From positions 225,689,924 to 225,753,923 of the forward strand of contig CM056993.1 of NCBI GenBank assembly GCA_029891345.1: a stretch of 64,000 nt of DNA, given 5' to 3'. The translations under genes and the position numbers were made by a program. Source of the DNA: Dryococelus australis. Taxonomy: Eukaryota > Arthropoda > Insecta > Phasmatodea > Phasmatidae. Under the pieces are notes generated by a model. That model searched no databases. It had not been told where the DNA came from and saw only the letters and a list, made by a program, of their open reading frames with translations. Numbering within the stretch: the stretch's first letter is position 1; each line of letters opens with the position of its first letter. Below, one piece after another: positions 1 through 11,540 of this stretch.

Positions 1-1240
1 GCTGTAGAATGGCATGGCAGGTGATATCGACGCTGGCTCCAAGCAAGAATGAGCGTGTGCCCAATCAGTAGTAAAATTCGAATCGCAACATAGAGAGGGC
101 AAGCGAGGTAGGGAGAGCGACATCATGAGAAGGGAGAGGAGACCCAAACATACAGCGAGGTAGGAAGGTGGCGCTGTGCGCTGCGATGGTAAAAAGTACT
201 TCACTCCTGGCAGGAATTTTAAATACCATTGCAATGTCACTGTGTATGTGTGTTATTATGTGTGTATATTTGACTGTGTATGTGTGTTATACTGAATGTT
301 TGTATGTGTGCATTATACTGTCTGTCTGTGTGTAAATGAGTTATATGTGCGTTCATGTGTGTAGGTGTTTCTACATTTGTATGTGATTGTATGATATACT
401 GTGTCTGTGAGCTGTCCCCATAAGCTTGCCTGTCATCCGGAGTAATGTTCGCAGGATTACTTGACATCATTACCTATTATATTAATACACAAATCTATTT
501 ACCTTGTACGGTCTCGCTCGTCATTCATTGATCGATTTTCAAACTATTGAGAGTTGAATAACCCAGATTGCATTACATGATCCGAAGCATTTTAATAGCA
601 TTGTCATTGATATAATATTAAGACAGTTATTCACCGACTCTCGCTATTCCCATGGTCCATTAACGATAGCCTTTCAAACACACCCTCCTTGAACTTTTCG
701 TTAACCTTGATCTTAATCGCGCAGGCTCAGCATTCACTGTTTGGTTATTAAAACGAATAAAAACTGAATAAAGATGTGTAGCAGAATAGTATTAACACTG
801 AGCAGTGCATTTTTACGTCACACTGTTAAACTTTCAACTAATAATAGTAACAATAGCCAGTTGCGATTCGCGAACCTAAGTTGAGCGGTTTCAAACTTAT
901 ATTAGTGAAATTTGAAAAAAGAACCGCATTTTATATACTAACACTATCTCTTTGAGTTTGTAGTTAGTGTTTGTCATTTCTCTCGTGTGCTATTGATTTT
1001 TGACTTGTACAATGTATGAGCATTTTATAAACACTAAATTGAGTAATTTTACTTCATAGTCATTTTACTTCATGAACAGAATTATTTATTAAACATTTTT
1101 CATATGTGGAATAAATATTGATATCACCAGTCGTAGAACGAAGTAAACATATAATTTTGTTTAAACAAATATAAGGGAAATGTTTTCAACACCACGCAAT
1201 CTCTCATATTATACTTAGCTATAAAACGTTGACAAGGCTG
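1..1240. other. Unassigned AT-rich flank
   Basis: No gene is supported here. The stretch holds a TG-rich degenerate repeat (listed separately) and otherwise AT-rich sequence with stops in all frames. The short reading frame over the TG repeat (237-470, minus) is low-complexity and is not treated as a gene. Confidence 0.6.
240..385. repeat. Degenerate TGTGTATG-type microsatellite
   Basis: Repeated words such as tgtgtatgtgtgtta alternate with short interruptions across about 145 bp. It is an imperfect alternating purine-pyrimidine tract and explains the histidine/threonine-rich reading frame on the opposite strand. Confidence 0.7.
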
Positions 1241-1910
1241 GACTGCGTTTCTACCCCCCTAGAGAAGCAGAGCGGGCAGTGGAAAGGGCGGGAGAGGGAG
1301 AGAGAGAGACGGGATACACGGGAAACAAGGGAGATTTTCTTGCATTCTGGTGCCCATTGGTGACGATTTTTGAACTACACACTTCAGTTCAGCAGCAGAA
1401 TCGGGCGGATGGCTGGTGTCTTTTGCTCCTTTCCATAAATGAAAATACGGTGACATGTGCGGGTAAGAAAGGCGTATTTGAATATCTCCCAAGCTGTGCT
1501 CGTGCGACGGGTTGGATGGCGAGCGATCTTGAAATTGCAAAGCATTGTGGTAGCTTGGAAACATTTGTTACTTCCATTCCTTCAGGATAATGACATCGAT
1601 TTCTATGGAGTTTTGATGTTAATTAGAAAAGAAATATTAAAAACTTGTTGAAATTATTTGCAGACTGAGACGATCGCCCCTGTACTAGTAGGGGGGTCGA
1701 TGTTGGGCCGTGGGTCACACGGTTGGAGACGTAGTTCGGCGTTCACGGATACCCCATTTGAATTTTCTTTATATTACCTACTTTTCAAACCTCCAACACT
1801 CTCCGAGTTAAAGTCATATGAGGAATCATTTACTGGCACAGTGGGACACAGAGTTTACATGAAAAAATACATGGCAACACTTCCACTATTTTTTCAAATA
1901 TAATGTGTGT
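1241..1910. other. Locally GC-richer stretch with overlapping short ORFs
   Basis: GC content rises compared with the flanks, and several overlapping reading frames of 60-103 codons exist on both strands (for example 1279-1590 plus and 1259-1564 minus). None resembles a family I recognise, none has a clear translation context, and the purine-rich GAGAGAGAGA run near 1293-1310 lengthens frames artificially. It could be an old exon or repeat fragment; I cannot decide. Confidence 0.3.
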
Positions 1911-3833
1911 GCAGTAAGTCTTCTTCTCTTAATACTATAATTTATTAAGAGATGATGTAAAAATGGAAATATGAGGAGTCATTGCTTATAATTCAGAAGA
2001 TCGAGACTTCCTGTCAGTTACACAATGTGGTAAATGCTCATACTTCATTTTACAACACAATTACCGTTTACTATAATATACACTACTTTACATGCAATAT
2101 TTAAATATTAACACGAAGGAACATATCAGATAGTCTTTCTTATCAAAATATTTTGAAAAATAATATGTTACGAGGCGACATACTACCACAAAAAGTTTTT
2201 AGACACTGTAACAAATCACTGTAAAAATTTTTGATGGATGAAACATTTAGCAGAGATAACATACAAAATTATAATAAAAATTAAATATTTATCAGGGATT
2301 TAACGCGACTAAGTGCAACAGCACACTTAAACAAATAAGTGCGAGTTTTAATAGTATCTAATTATTTCCTTCATAAATTAGAATTTTTAATAATTTTAAA
2401 CTTTAAAAATTATTGTAAAACCGAGACATGCAGTTTTAAATATTGTATGACATTATAGTATGTTGATGGTACCATATATGAAAATAAATAATCTGTAACA
2501 AGTACACACGGTCCAAATAATAAAATTATTTGTTTGTTTTGCACTCGCATGCATGTGTTGAGGCAGTACGGCCGAGTCACCAAAGCCCCGTGCAGCGTGG
2601 CCGGAGCTCCTGTCTGCTGCTGCCTTCAAGCGGTGGATACAGTAGCGGTCTCGTATGTGTTGTGTTTGGAGTATGCCTGTACACTATACATTACAGCAAT
2701 TTACTATCATATACATCATTTTTGCACATAATATGTAAATGTGGGGAACAGGGATTACACACAAAGGGTTGACGGACAGCCATTTTTCAATAATAATACG
2801 TCAGATTAGGAGTCTTCTAATTTAGACGCTCGGGAGTTATACGAAGTGAAAAATGTTTTTTTAAATATTATAAGTGGCAATGTAAAATTACCTTACACTA
2901 AATAATACTTTACTGAAATTGTTGCAAAACACAATTGAACACATGAAAGAGTATTTATATAATATGACAAGACATAAAATTAACTTGCACAAAATAATAC
3001 TTTACTAAAATAGTGGGAAATAATAGCAAGGTAGAAGTATAATATGTTCCACGTAGCAGTTGATGTACTAGGGACAGCTGACATGCAGGGGATAGCTAAG
3101 AGGCTTGCAGGCTGTCGTTGTTGGGCGATGGAATGCATGACCAGCAGGATTGCTGGTCGGGGATTATAACTAATGACTAATACAATCTGAGTTCAGTCTG
3201 CAGATAGGAGTGCTATTGTGCGGGCATACAATTAGGGTCTTGGAACTTGTGCAAATACTCTCTCGGTATGCACACTTATTGAATGTAAATAGTAATTACT
3301 CTAATTGTTTAATTGGTAATTATTTGATTATTCAATGCGCAATTACTAATTATTCAGTACACGTACTTAGTAATTACTCATTGCACAATTCGCCACTCAA
3401 CCTCAGTTGCTCGCCGGACACCGCAGAGTCAAAACCTCTGTTTCCCCTCTATCAGAGCTCATCGCTCGCAAAACACCGAAGAAGCAACATGTGTGCAGCA
3501 CCCGACCCCTTCCCTCCTTCCTCTCGCCCTACATCAGAGCTTAGTTGTGTGTAAGGCACCGAAGAGGCAACATATAATCTCTCTTATATGTCCCTTGCAC
3601 CTTTCTTGATCCAACAACCAACTGGGCAATCACGGCGCCCCTCCACGGAAGAAGGGGAAAGGCGTGGTAAGCCGACAGCAACCCATTTGCAGGAAGGGGT
3701 AACTCTGCCCACAACTAACATTCGATCACAGCACACCTCGAATGAGAAGTATGGGAAAGGAGGTGGTGCTCAAAGGAAGGGGAGGGGTTGTGCAATCACG
3801 GCATAGCAAAAGGGGTGGGAGGAGATAGAGCGG
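1911..3833. other. Unassigned repeat-rich AT sequence
   Basis: No supported gene. At 3290-3370 the word taattactaattattca recurs in an AT-rich cluster. At about 3450-3570 a phrase containing ccgaagaRgcaacat occurs twice, near 3476 and 3560, suggesting a small diverged tandem duplication. Reading frames at 2530-2772 and 3210-3554 show no recognisable domain. Confidence 0.4.
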
Positions 3834-3838
3834 GGGTG
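3834..3838. repeat. Left target-site duplication of the BEL element (GGGTG)
   Basis: The five bases before the 5' LTR (gggtg) are repeated exactly after the 3' LTR at 11536-11540. A 5-bp duplication fits BEL/Pao integrase chemistry and fixes the element borders. Confidence 0.85.
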
Positions 3839-4149
3839 TGTCGGGACACGTCAGTTTTATCCAAGTTGGTGGCGACCATGTTGATGACGTCAGGGGTAGT
3901 CTGTTTGTGTCCGCCATATTAGTACCTTGCTTACTCCGGTCGGGAATGGTTGCATCCGGTCGTCAAAATTGGGAAAATAGGGTGTTCGGGATATTGAAAA
4001 TGCTACATCGACCGAGTGTGGACTACCATTGACATTTGCGCCAGCTGTGTCGTACATTGGTGCTGTGAAATCTAATTGACGAGTTTGTGAGAAGACATGT
4101 ACATTCATCGGGTGTGTAACGACCTTTGAACATCAAGTGAGTCAAAACA
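3839..4149 (+). repeat. 5' LTR of the BEL/Pao element
   Basis: It begins TGTCGGGACACG and ends GTCAAAACA, is 311 bp long, and aligns along its whole length with 11212-11535. The copies share long identical blocks such as the phrase around tgtccgccatattag. Several short frames overlap it on both strands (for example 3890-4108 minus) and recur in the other LTR. They reflect the shared LTR sequence, not genes. Confidence 0.92.
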
Positions 4150-4172
4150 TTTTGGTCCTCCAGGCCAGATTT
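4150..4172 (+). other. Probable primer-binding and leader region of BEL
   Basis: Directly after the 5' LTR the sequence reads ttttggtcctccaggccaga. BEL/Pao elements commonly have a short TTTGGTCC-like leader here. I cannot name the priming tRNA without a search. Confidence 0.4.
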
Positions 4173-5117
4173 GTTCGGCATCTGAAACTACGGACTTGGA
4201 AGTATGTTCAAACATCAAACTAACATTTGTTACTATCCTTTGTTTAAATTCGTAACGGTTGCCAGTACTACACTTTCGTGAAGTTGACAAACAAGCTATT
4301 ATCGATCTTGTTCTTCGAGATATAGAAACATTGCTGCGCTGTATGTTGTGTTGGTACACCTGCTTCCGCCAGTGTTATTGTTTACATTCGTAGCAACGAT
4401 GCCGCTAAAAAAAGTTGGAATCGAAACTTCAGTCTACAGCATGCAGGCTAAAGCGACTTTTTCCTCAGCTAATGAAGTTGAAAAAGACAGGTCGCGAATA
4501 GATTTGTTTAAATCCAATTTATTTGATTTGTCTCAACTAAAAACAGATTTTGAAGACATCATCGTTCAGTTAGCATTTAGTATACCAGACCGAGCCCAGT
4601 CTCTAAACACAGATATGGAAAACTTCGACTCGGCCTACTATCGAATTTTAAATGTTCACACCATGATATTTTATTAAAAAATATATATATAAAGATGACG
4701 GGAAATCAAATGTTGACATCAAATCTAAATCTGTGAAGCTTCCAAAACTGCAGCTACCGACATTCTGTGAGTTATATAGTGTGTTTGTACGTACAAACTG
4801 TCAGCTTTCAGATGTTGAGAAGTAACAGTATCTTCTCACATCTCACACTGGGGAGCCACTTAACCTCATCAAATCTGTACCACTATCTGAAGGAAGCTAT
4901 GAATTAACATGGCAGATGTTAACTGAGCGCTACCAAGATGTGTGTCAAATAGCTACAATGCATTGGAAGAACATCATGAACGTGCCAGTGGTAACAGAAG
5001 GTTGTCAGCATAAACTAAAATGTCTAGTTGATGTATTGAAGAAAAGCATATGTGCTCTGAAAGTGCTGAAGTTTACAGTGGACTAGTGGTGCTTTGTGAT
5101 GTTGAACATTGTGTTAT

Positions 5118-6840
5118 CCCAAGTAGGAAAATATAGTTTGCCCACACGTGCAGATCTGATTGTGAACAAGCAGCCACATGTGGCATTCACAAGTATTCAA
5201 GAAGCAAAATGCACCCGCAGATGCATGTGGCACACATGATGAATGATTACTGTTTTATGATGTGTTTGCGTGTGGGCCACATACATATATTTAACTGTCA
5301 ACAGATGTCTGACAAAACAAGAGTTCCCCGTAAGTTAACCACAAACAGGCCACTTTTGGATGTACTCTCGGCTGATATCTGGCAAACCAGGAGTTTCCCA
5401 TAAGTCAACCACAAGTGGGCCACTTCCGGCTACCTGCTTCTGGCCTACGATAAGTAAATCACATGTCGTTAGCCAACTGTTGGTAAGCCACTTGTGGCCC
5501 AGCTATTGGCCACTTGTGACTCACACAGACGCAGCTTGACATGCATTTTCAAAACCAAAAAATAATTGTGTCCAACCCAAACAAAATTGATGTATTTTCC
5601 ATATTCATATGTGTTATCTTCAGCTTTATTTCACAATTACTAGAATTCTTTGGATAAACCTGGAATAGAACTCACGAACCTTTAATCTACAGTCAAGTAT
5701 GCTATCACCTACTCTACTATGTATCTATATACGACCTTTTAAGTGAATCTGGTTACTTACTTCACATACATAATGCATTATTTGTATTTGCTATATAGAC
5801 AATGTTAGTATCACGAGTCAATACTGGGATTTATGTGTTTTGTTTAAAATACTAATATTTTAGTTTTGCACTACTTTCAGGTAGAATTTAAAATGCAAAA
5901 TAATGTTTTTTTTGCATGTTATGCTTTGCAGGTTTCTGATCTAAAAACTATTTTTATTATTATTAGCAATGCTACGTGATAATTTCACTTCATGTATACA
6001 TGAAATAAATTAATAAATTGAATAACCATATGTTATTTGCTACTGCACAACATATAGTCGATATGCCATAAATGGAACATAGGCTTGCTGAATACATTTC
6101 CTCAGTAATAAGTAACAGTTGGCATACCACAAAAAGTGGTATGTACTCTTTGGCAAACTTCACCCACACGTTCTCTACATACACTAAGATACCTGCGGGT
6201 GTTTCCAAGACATTTGCTTGTGCGCCATATATGAAATTCGGTCAGTGATTTTGTGTTAAATGGCCCATAATTTCCCACATGATGATGCCCAGCTATCAGA
6301 AATTAAGCATTCTACCATGCGAGGGCATTATGCGCAAACATGATCTTATAACCATACTCTTTGGCATACATCAGCCACACATTCTTTACATACTCTAAGA
6401 TGCCTGTGGGTGTTTCACTGATGTTTGCTTGTAGGCCACATATGAAATTCTGTCAGTCATTTTGTGATAAGTAGCCCATATTTGTCACGTGATAATGCCC
6501 AACCATCAGAATTGCACCTGTCAACCACATGAGGGTTTCATATGGAAAAATAATCTTATTTTCATTCTACTTGTCATACATCAGCCACATGTTTTCCACG
6601 TGTTCTAAGATGCCAATGGGCTATTCACTGATGTTTGCTTGTGGGCCATACATTAAATTCTGTCAATCATTTTGTGTTTAATGGCCCACATCAAAATACT
6701 TCCCAAGCAAATACGGTCACTTTTTACACGTAGTCATATTGTGTACCATATAAGAACACACTTACAGTTATGTGGGCGAACATGTACCACCTGGGCCAAC
6801 AGTTAGTCAACTGTTATCTGCTTGTTGTTTGCTACTTGGG
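5118..6840. mobile_element. Nested 1.7-kb element with CCCAAGTAG inverted ends
   Basis: The block starts CCCAAGTAGGAAAATA and ends TTTGCTACTTGGG, so the terminal nine bases are perfect inverted repeats and similarity continues a few bases inward. It sits exactly where the gag reading frame of the host BEL element is broken, which supports both borders. The inside has no coding potential and is built from repeated words around GGCCACAT and tandem units of about 211 bp. No clear target duplication is visible (ttat before, catg after). It is a non-autonomous element, probably a DNA transposon or MITE-like unit; I cannot name the superfamily. Confidence 0.75.
6139..6720. repeat. Three tandem units of about 211 bp inside the nested element
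   Basis: A phrase of the form gatgtttgcttgtgggccatatatgaaattctgtcagtcattttgtg recurs near 6208, 6420 and 6630 in diverged form. Each copy is preceded by a similar segment containing ctaagatgcc and ttggcatacatcagccacac. Spacing is 210-212 bp. A separate short duplication (ctgRcaaaMcaRgagttYcc) sits near 5310-5410. Confidence 0.75.
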
Positions 6841-7330
6841 CATGTAAACTTGATGCGGAAACGCTATGTCATTTTGAGCTGGAACATAAAGATGTGAAGA
6901 TGCCTAAATTTGTGCAGCTATTACAGAGTTTTTGGAATTTCGGTGCAAAGCATTGACGTATACTGATACAGTGATATCCACATCACGCAGCACAACAAGG
7001 AAGATTGGACCTGTGACTACAACTAATACTAGGGAATCTTTCTTTACTGAGGCGAGATGTAGTGCATCAATACCGCTAGTGTTTCAATTGCCTAAAATCA
7101 CATTGTGTTAATTTATGTGATTCAAATCTTTCATGCGCATATTGCAATAAACGCCACCACACGTTAATTCATCCCGATTCCACATCAGATGTCAACAAGG
7201 CTTGTAAACAAGCGCCATCACAATCAGTTGATGAGAAGGAACATATCGATAGCATAGCAGGACTTAAAAATACATGTGAGGAATCTTTACAAGCAGTGTC
7301 GCTTACTAGTTCCAGATTAGTGCTGCTACT

Positions 7331-7735
7331 GTGATTCTAGGTAAAGCAGTTGCGAGAGTTAAGAATGCCTGTAGTAATCTTCAGAGGGCTCGAGTTCTAC
7401 TCGATACTGGATCACAAGCTTCTTTCATATCTAATGTATGTGTGAAGAGATTGGGTTTGCATCGGAGAAGGTCACATGAACCAATTAGTGGCCTAGGCCA
7501 GTCAGTCGTTCAAGCCAATAATTGGCAGTAACTTGTGTGCTAAAATCGTTCCTTCGTGTGGGTTTCCAGGTAATTGTGGATACATTAAACCTGAATAACA
7601 TAACCTCAAATTTGCCATCTGTGGCATTGCCTCAACATGTACAATCCCATTATGAGAGTTTAGATATTGCTGACCCAGGCTTCCATACTCCAGGGCCCAT
7701 CGACATTCTGTTGGGTGCTGATGTTTGTCCTTAGA
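7331..7735 (+). pseudogene. BEL pol: aspartic protease segment
   Basis: This is the retrotransposon protease, which matures the Gag-Pol polyprotein. The frame 7331-7531 contains LLDTGSQASFIS, the active-site loop of BEL-type aspartic proteases with the catalytic Asp present, followed by a conserved stretch around ISGLGQS. The frame then shifts to 7522-7734, where the region ends GADVCP close to the usual GxD motif. It lies just behind gag and ahead of the reverse transcriptase, as expected. One frameshift near 7525 and missing upstream continuity make it a pseudogene. Confidence 0.85.
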
Positions 7736-7799
7736 TTTTTTATGGTAGGCAGTATCCAGACTCTACCATTATCCAGGAGCTTTTCACAGTAAATTTGGT

Positions 7800-8700
7800 T
7801 GGATCTTAATGGAAAGGTTGAGTGAGGAAGCCACTAGTAACCCAGATGGATTTGTTTTACTATTTGTTACTTCACCAAACCTCTCAGATGTGCTGTAGCG
7901 ATTCTGGGAATATAAAGAATTACCGAAAACCAAACATACTGATCCTGAAGGGAGCCACTGTGAAGCTCATTTCAAAGACACCTACACACTTAGTTCAGAG
8001 GGACGATACATGGTAAGATTTCACTTCAAAGATGTGGAACCCAACCTGGTGAGTCACGCCTGCAAGCTAAAAAAGACTACGTCGTCTTAAAAATCGTCTG
8101 GTACATCAGCCACAACTGAAAGCTGAGTATTCCAAATTTCTGAAGAAATATGAATCCCTTGGTCACATGCATTTCCTGAGAAGCTCAGATGCTCCAGGCT
8201 CACCACTGTGTCCGAAAGAAACCAGCTCAACAATTCAATTGTGTGTGGTGTTTGATGCGTCTTCAGTAACATCAACAGGTCAGTCTTTAAACAATGCACT
8301 TTTGAATGGACCTAAAATGCAAAATTATGTATTTGAAATCATCACCCAGTTCTGCATACATCCAATTGCGATGATGACAGACATTTGCAAAATATATCGA
8401 CAGATTCGCATAAATCAAGATAATCGGCCATTACCAGGTACTCTTGTGGTGCAAGTGTAATGATCAACCCATTCAAGAGTATCAGTTGGACATGTTCTTA
8501 GCTATGAGGGCCCTGCATCAACTAACTATTGATGAGCAAACTATCTATCTTAAATCAGCAAAGGTGCTAAGGGAAGATGTTTGTACATTGTATGATTACA
8601 GGTGCATCATTAGTGACAGCTGCTGTCTATCCCCAGGAAGAATTGATAGTGCTACTAAATAGTGAAGGTTTTGAGCTAAGGAAATTGGCCAGAAATCATA
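7800..8700 (+). pseudogene. BEL pol: reverse transcriptase segment
   Basis: Reverse transcriptase copies the element RNA into DNA. Fragments at 7822-8016, 8167-8460 and 8444-8720 hold BEL-type RT blocks: FDASSVTSTGQSLNNALLNG, then MMTDICKIYRQIRI with the first catalytic Asp, then FLAMRALHQL. The normally conserved YVDD catalytic box reads FVHCMITGA at about 8579-8605, so both catalytic aspartates of motif C are gone. A deletion or frameshift near 8450 removes part of the palm. Dead but clearly assigned. Confidence 0.88.
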
Positions 8701-9440
8701 TTGCAGTGCTAGATGCAGTTCCATACCACAGAGAGTGCTCTCTGACATTTGAAGACAATGGGGATGAAGTCATAAAAATTCTGGGACTAGAATGGCAGTC
8801 TAAGGGAGATGTGTTCTCATATCGTACTCACAGTGCCAGTATTAATAATATTACTAAATGTATGATGTTGTCTAATATACCGAAGATGTATGACCCATTA
8901 GGTTGGATTGGCCTAGTTGTCTTCAAGGCTAAACTGTCTCTGCAGAATGTATGGCTTCTTGGAATTGATTGGGACGAACCTCCACCATGGGATATCAAAG
9001 ATAAGTGGCTCACATTCATTGCACAACTTGACAGTTTACACGAAGTTCCTATTCCTTGTCTAGTGACACAAGTTGATAGTGCAGTGTACCAAATTAATGG
9101 ATTTTGTGATGCATCAACCCAAGGTTATACAGCAGTTGTATATATGCGGAATGCAAATCAATCCAATCTTGAAGTCCATTTACTAGTGGCCAAGTCCCGA
9201 GTCGCGCCATTGAAAACTGCAAGTCTCCCTCGCTTAGAGCTGCTGGGAGCTCATTTGCTTGGGAAACTCATGAACTTAATCATATACATTTTGTCAAAAA
9301 AGATAATTGTTAAGAAGGTGGTATCATGGTGTGATTCAACAACCACCAACGCATGCATCCATACTGAACTGTATTGTCTCAAGAACTTTATCACAAGTAG
9401 AGTATCTCAGACACAGGAAAGCAAAGTAGTGCATCAGTAG
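8577..9440 (+). pseudogene. BEL pol: thumb/A17 and RNase H region
   Basis: This is the longest surviving frame of the element (287 codons). It carries the BEL-specific peptidase A17-like block: YDPLGWIG and GIDWDEPPP near residues 103 and 139, followed by the RNase H-like part (FCDASTQGYTAVVYMR; then LPRLELLGAHLLGKL and WCDSTT). These are standard BEL/Pao motifs. RNase H removes RNA from the hybrid during reverse transcription. The first codons overlap the broken YVDD region, so the ATG at 8577 is not a biological start. The frame ends at a stop at 9438-9440; homologous sequence continues in other frames. Confidence 0.88.
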
Positions 9441-9929
9441 CGACATGTACCATCAGAAGATAACCCCACAGACTGTACCTCGAGAGGCTTGATGCCAAGT
9501 CAGCTCGTCAGTCATCACCTTTGGTGGAGTGGTCCATCATGGCTTGTTGAATCAGATGTCGGGAAAGGTGGTTATTCAGACTGTAGTTCCCCAGAGTATC
9601 AAGAAGAATTGAAACTTTTGAGCCTAACAATCCTAGCTGTGCAGACCACGATTTTCATCTCCGAGTGGATATTGAGATTTAGTTCCTTATCACAGCTGCG
9701 ACGAGTATTAGTGTTTGTGCGGTGCTTCATTTCAAATGCAAAGCATTCATCAAGCCACTGTCATGGCCTCTTGACATCAACATAACTCAAATCTGCAGAA
9801 GTTTGTTCTGTACACCAAGTGCAACAAGATGTTTTCAAGATGGAGATAGCCCAGTTGCAGAAGGGAAGGGAATGCTCACCACATGTCAGAAACCACAACC
9901 ATTTCCTCGATTCTCAAGGCCTAATTAGA
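9441..9929 (+). pseudogene. BEL pol: linker between RNase H and integrase
   Basis: Fragments in shifting frames carry on the BEL polyprotein, including an RHVPSEDNPTDCTSRG-like stretch just after 9440 and LVSHHLWWSGPSWL near 9500. These phrases are usual at this place in BEL pol. No catalytic site is expected here. The stretch contains several frame changes. Confidence 0.7.
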
Positions 9930-11134
9930 GTTGGTGGACGAATCTAAAACATGAGGTTGTCATTCGATGAAAAACATCCAATCCTGTTGCCCTAGAAGTG
10001 TCACCTCACTAATCTGGTCATTGATTACTACCATGCTTGATCCCTAAATGCAGGTGTCAGCACTACACATTCTATCATCAGACACATGTATTGGATTTTG
10101 ACAGGCAAATGCATGATACGATCAAGATTTTTAAAATGAGTGAGGTGCGTGTGTTTTAAGAAATCACCAGTCCAGCCGATAATGGGGAGTTTGCCAACCG
10201 GCAGGGTTCAGAGCACAAAGGTATTCCAGACTGTGGGAGTGGATTATGGAGGTCCATTTTATATCAAACAATCTCATCTTAGGAATGCACATGTATTGAA
10301 GGCATACCTGTGTTTGATTATATGTTTGTTACAAAGGTTGTGAATTTGGAGGTCGACTCTTCACTGACTATGACCGCAATCCTGAATGCCTTTTATCATT
10401 TTACTGCCTGTAGAGAATTATGTACGGATGTTTACAGTGATTGGGGCACTAACTTTGTTGGTGCTTAATATGTACTTTACTGAACTGCGAACATACTTGA
10501 GAGAGAAGTCAAATTCAACCCAAGTAGCAATTAGTCTGGCATAAAATGGCATCCAGTGGCACTTCAATCCACCGTTGGCCCCTCATTTTGGTGGGCTTTG
10601 GAGGCTGGCATCAAATCAGCCAAAGGTCATGTGAAACATATAATAGGGCAGCAAGTATTGACCTTCTAGGAAGTGACCACACTGTTTGCTCAAGTAGAGG
10701 CAGTGTTGAATTCAAGATCATTATGTGCTCTTTCCACAGATACTAATGATCTGAGTGCCCAGACTCCACATTTTCTCATTGGCTGTGAATTATTATCTCT
10801 GCCAGTTACTGACTTAATGGAATGGCCTACAAAACACCTCGAGAGGTGGCAGCTGCTAAAACAATACACACAGCATTTCTGGCAGCGATGGTCAAAGGAA
10901 TATATACACACTCTCCAAAAAAGAAATAAATGATCTCAGCAAGGGTTTCCAGTTAAGATGTGAGGCCTGATATTGGTACGAGAAGACTACCTTCCTCCTC
11001 TTAAGTGGCAGCTTGGTCGCATTGACACACTTCATCCAGGCAAAGATGGGGTTATGCATGTAGCAAGTATCAAGACTCGCCAGGGAATAATCAAGATGGC
11101 AGTTGTGAGACTGAACCCCCTTCCCACTCAGTAA
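9930..11134 (+). pseudogene. BEL pol: integrase and C-terminal DUF5641-like segment
   Basis: Integrase inserts the DNA copy into the genome. A degraded H2C2-type N-terminal region is seen near 9950-10150 (VIDYYHA, then ITRHMYWI-like words). The core shows VGVDYGGPF near 10230 and SDWGTNFVGA at about 10436-10466, the first two catalytic aspartates. The FNPPLAPHFGGLW region at about 10553-10600 has lost one G, which shifts the frame exactly at the third catalytic residue. QVEAVLNSRSL follows near 10690. The C-terminal segment near 10960-11134 carries DYLPPLKWQLGRI and RLNPLPTQ before a stop, matching the DUF5641 end of BEL proteins. Confidence 0.88.
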
Positions 11135-11200
11135 CTTCTTCCTCAAGTGTCGTACATAGCGTAAATAAATGTTGACAATTCTTAAATTTTTACCAAATTT

Positions 11201-11211
11201 GGTGGGTGGAA
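11201..11211 (+). other. Polypurine tract of BEL
   Basis: The purine-rich run ggtgggtggaa lies immediately before the 3' LTR, where plus-strand DNA synthesis would be primed. Confidence 0.65.
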
Positions 11212-11535
11212 TGTTGGGTCACATCAGTTGGACACATCAGTTTTATCCAAGTTGGTGGAGGGAATGTTGATGATGTCAGGGGCAGCGTGCTTGTGTCCGC
11301 CATATTAGTACCTTGCTTACTCCAGTCGGGAATGGTTGCGTCCGGTCGTCAAAATCTGGAAAATAGTGTGTTCGGGTTTTTGCAAATGCTAAATCGACTG
11401 AGTGTATACTACCTTTGATATTTGAGCCAGCTGAGTCGTGCATTGGTGCTGTGAAATCCAATTGACAAGTTTGTGAGAAGACATGTACATTCATTGGGTG
11501 TGTAACTGATTGTGAACATCAAGTGAGTCAAAACA
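11212..11535 (+). repeat. 3' LTR of the BEL/Pao element
   Basis: It begins TGTTGGGTCACATCAG and ends GTCAAAACA. It is 13 bp longer than the 5' LTR because acatcagttgg-like sequence is present twice near its start, a small internal duplication. The other differences are mostly transitions. Confidence 0.92.
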
Positions 11536-11540
11536 GGGTG
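11536..11540. repeat. Right target-site duplication of the BEL element (GGGTG)
   Basis: It matches 3834-3838 exactly and closes the insertion. Confidence 0.85.

Larger units (their letters stand above)
4399..7330 (+). pseudogene. BEL/Pao gag remnant (DUF1759 type), interrupted
   Basis: Gag forms the particle of the retrotransposon. A start codon lies at 4399 and the first open part runs to 4677. The next frame gives the DUF1759 core near 4733-4930 (LPKLQLPTF followed by TGEPLNLIKS). After this comes the nested element at 5118-6840. The gag reading resumes directly behind it near 6847 with KLDAETLCHFELEHKDV, so the insertion split one continuous coding sequence. Around 7080-7165 a cysteine/histidine cluster (CVNLCDSNLSCAYCNKRHH) looks like the degraded nucleic-acid-binding knuckle region. 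Several stops and frame changes occur on both sides of the insertion. Assignment to gag is firm; exact borders are not. Confidence 0.85.
3839..11535 (+). mobile_element. BEL/Pao LTR retrotransposon, degenerate, with nested insertion
   Basis: The element is about 7.7 kb long, or about 6.0 kb without the nested element at 5118-6840. It has two related LTRs (311 and 324 bp) that start TG and end CA, a 5-bp target duplication, a gag of DUF1759 type, then protease, reverse transcriptase, the BEL-type A17/RNase H region, integrase and a short C-terminal DUF5641-like segment. This order is diagnostic of BEL/Pao. Stops and frameshifts occur in every domain and key residues are lost, so it cannot make its own proteins. 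The LTRs differ by many substitutions and a 13-bp indel, so the insertion is old. The nested element arrived after the BEL element. It is an ordinary genomic retrotransposon fossil; no env-like gene is seen. Confidence 0.93.

Noticed and set aside
237..470. Histidine/threonine-rich minus-strand ORF
   Set aside because: Translation of a TG/CA-rich microsatellite.
3890..4108. Conserved ORF also present at 11276-11494
   Set aside because: It is duplicated because it lies in the two LTRs.
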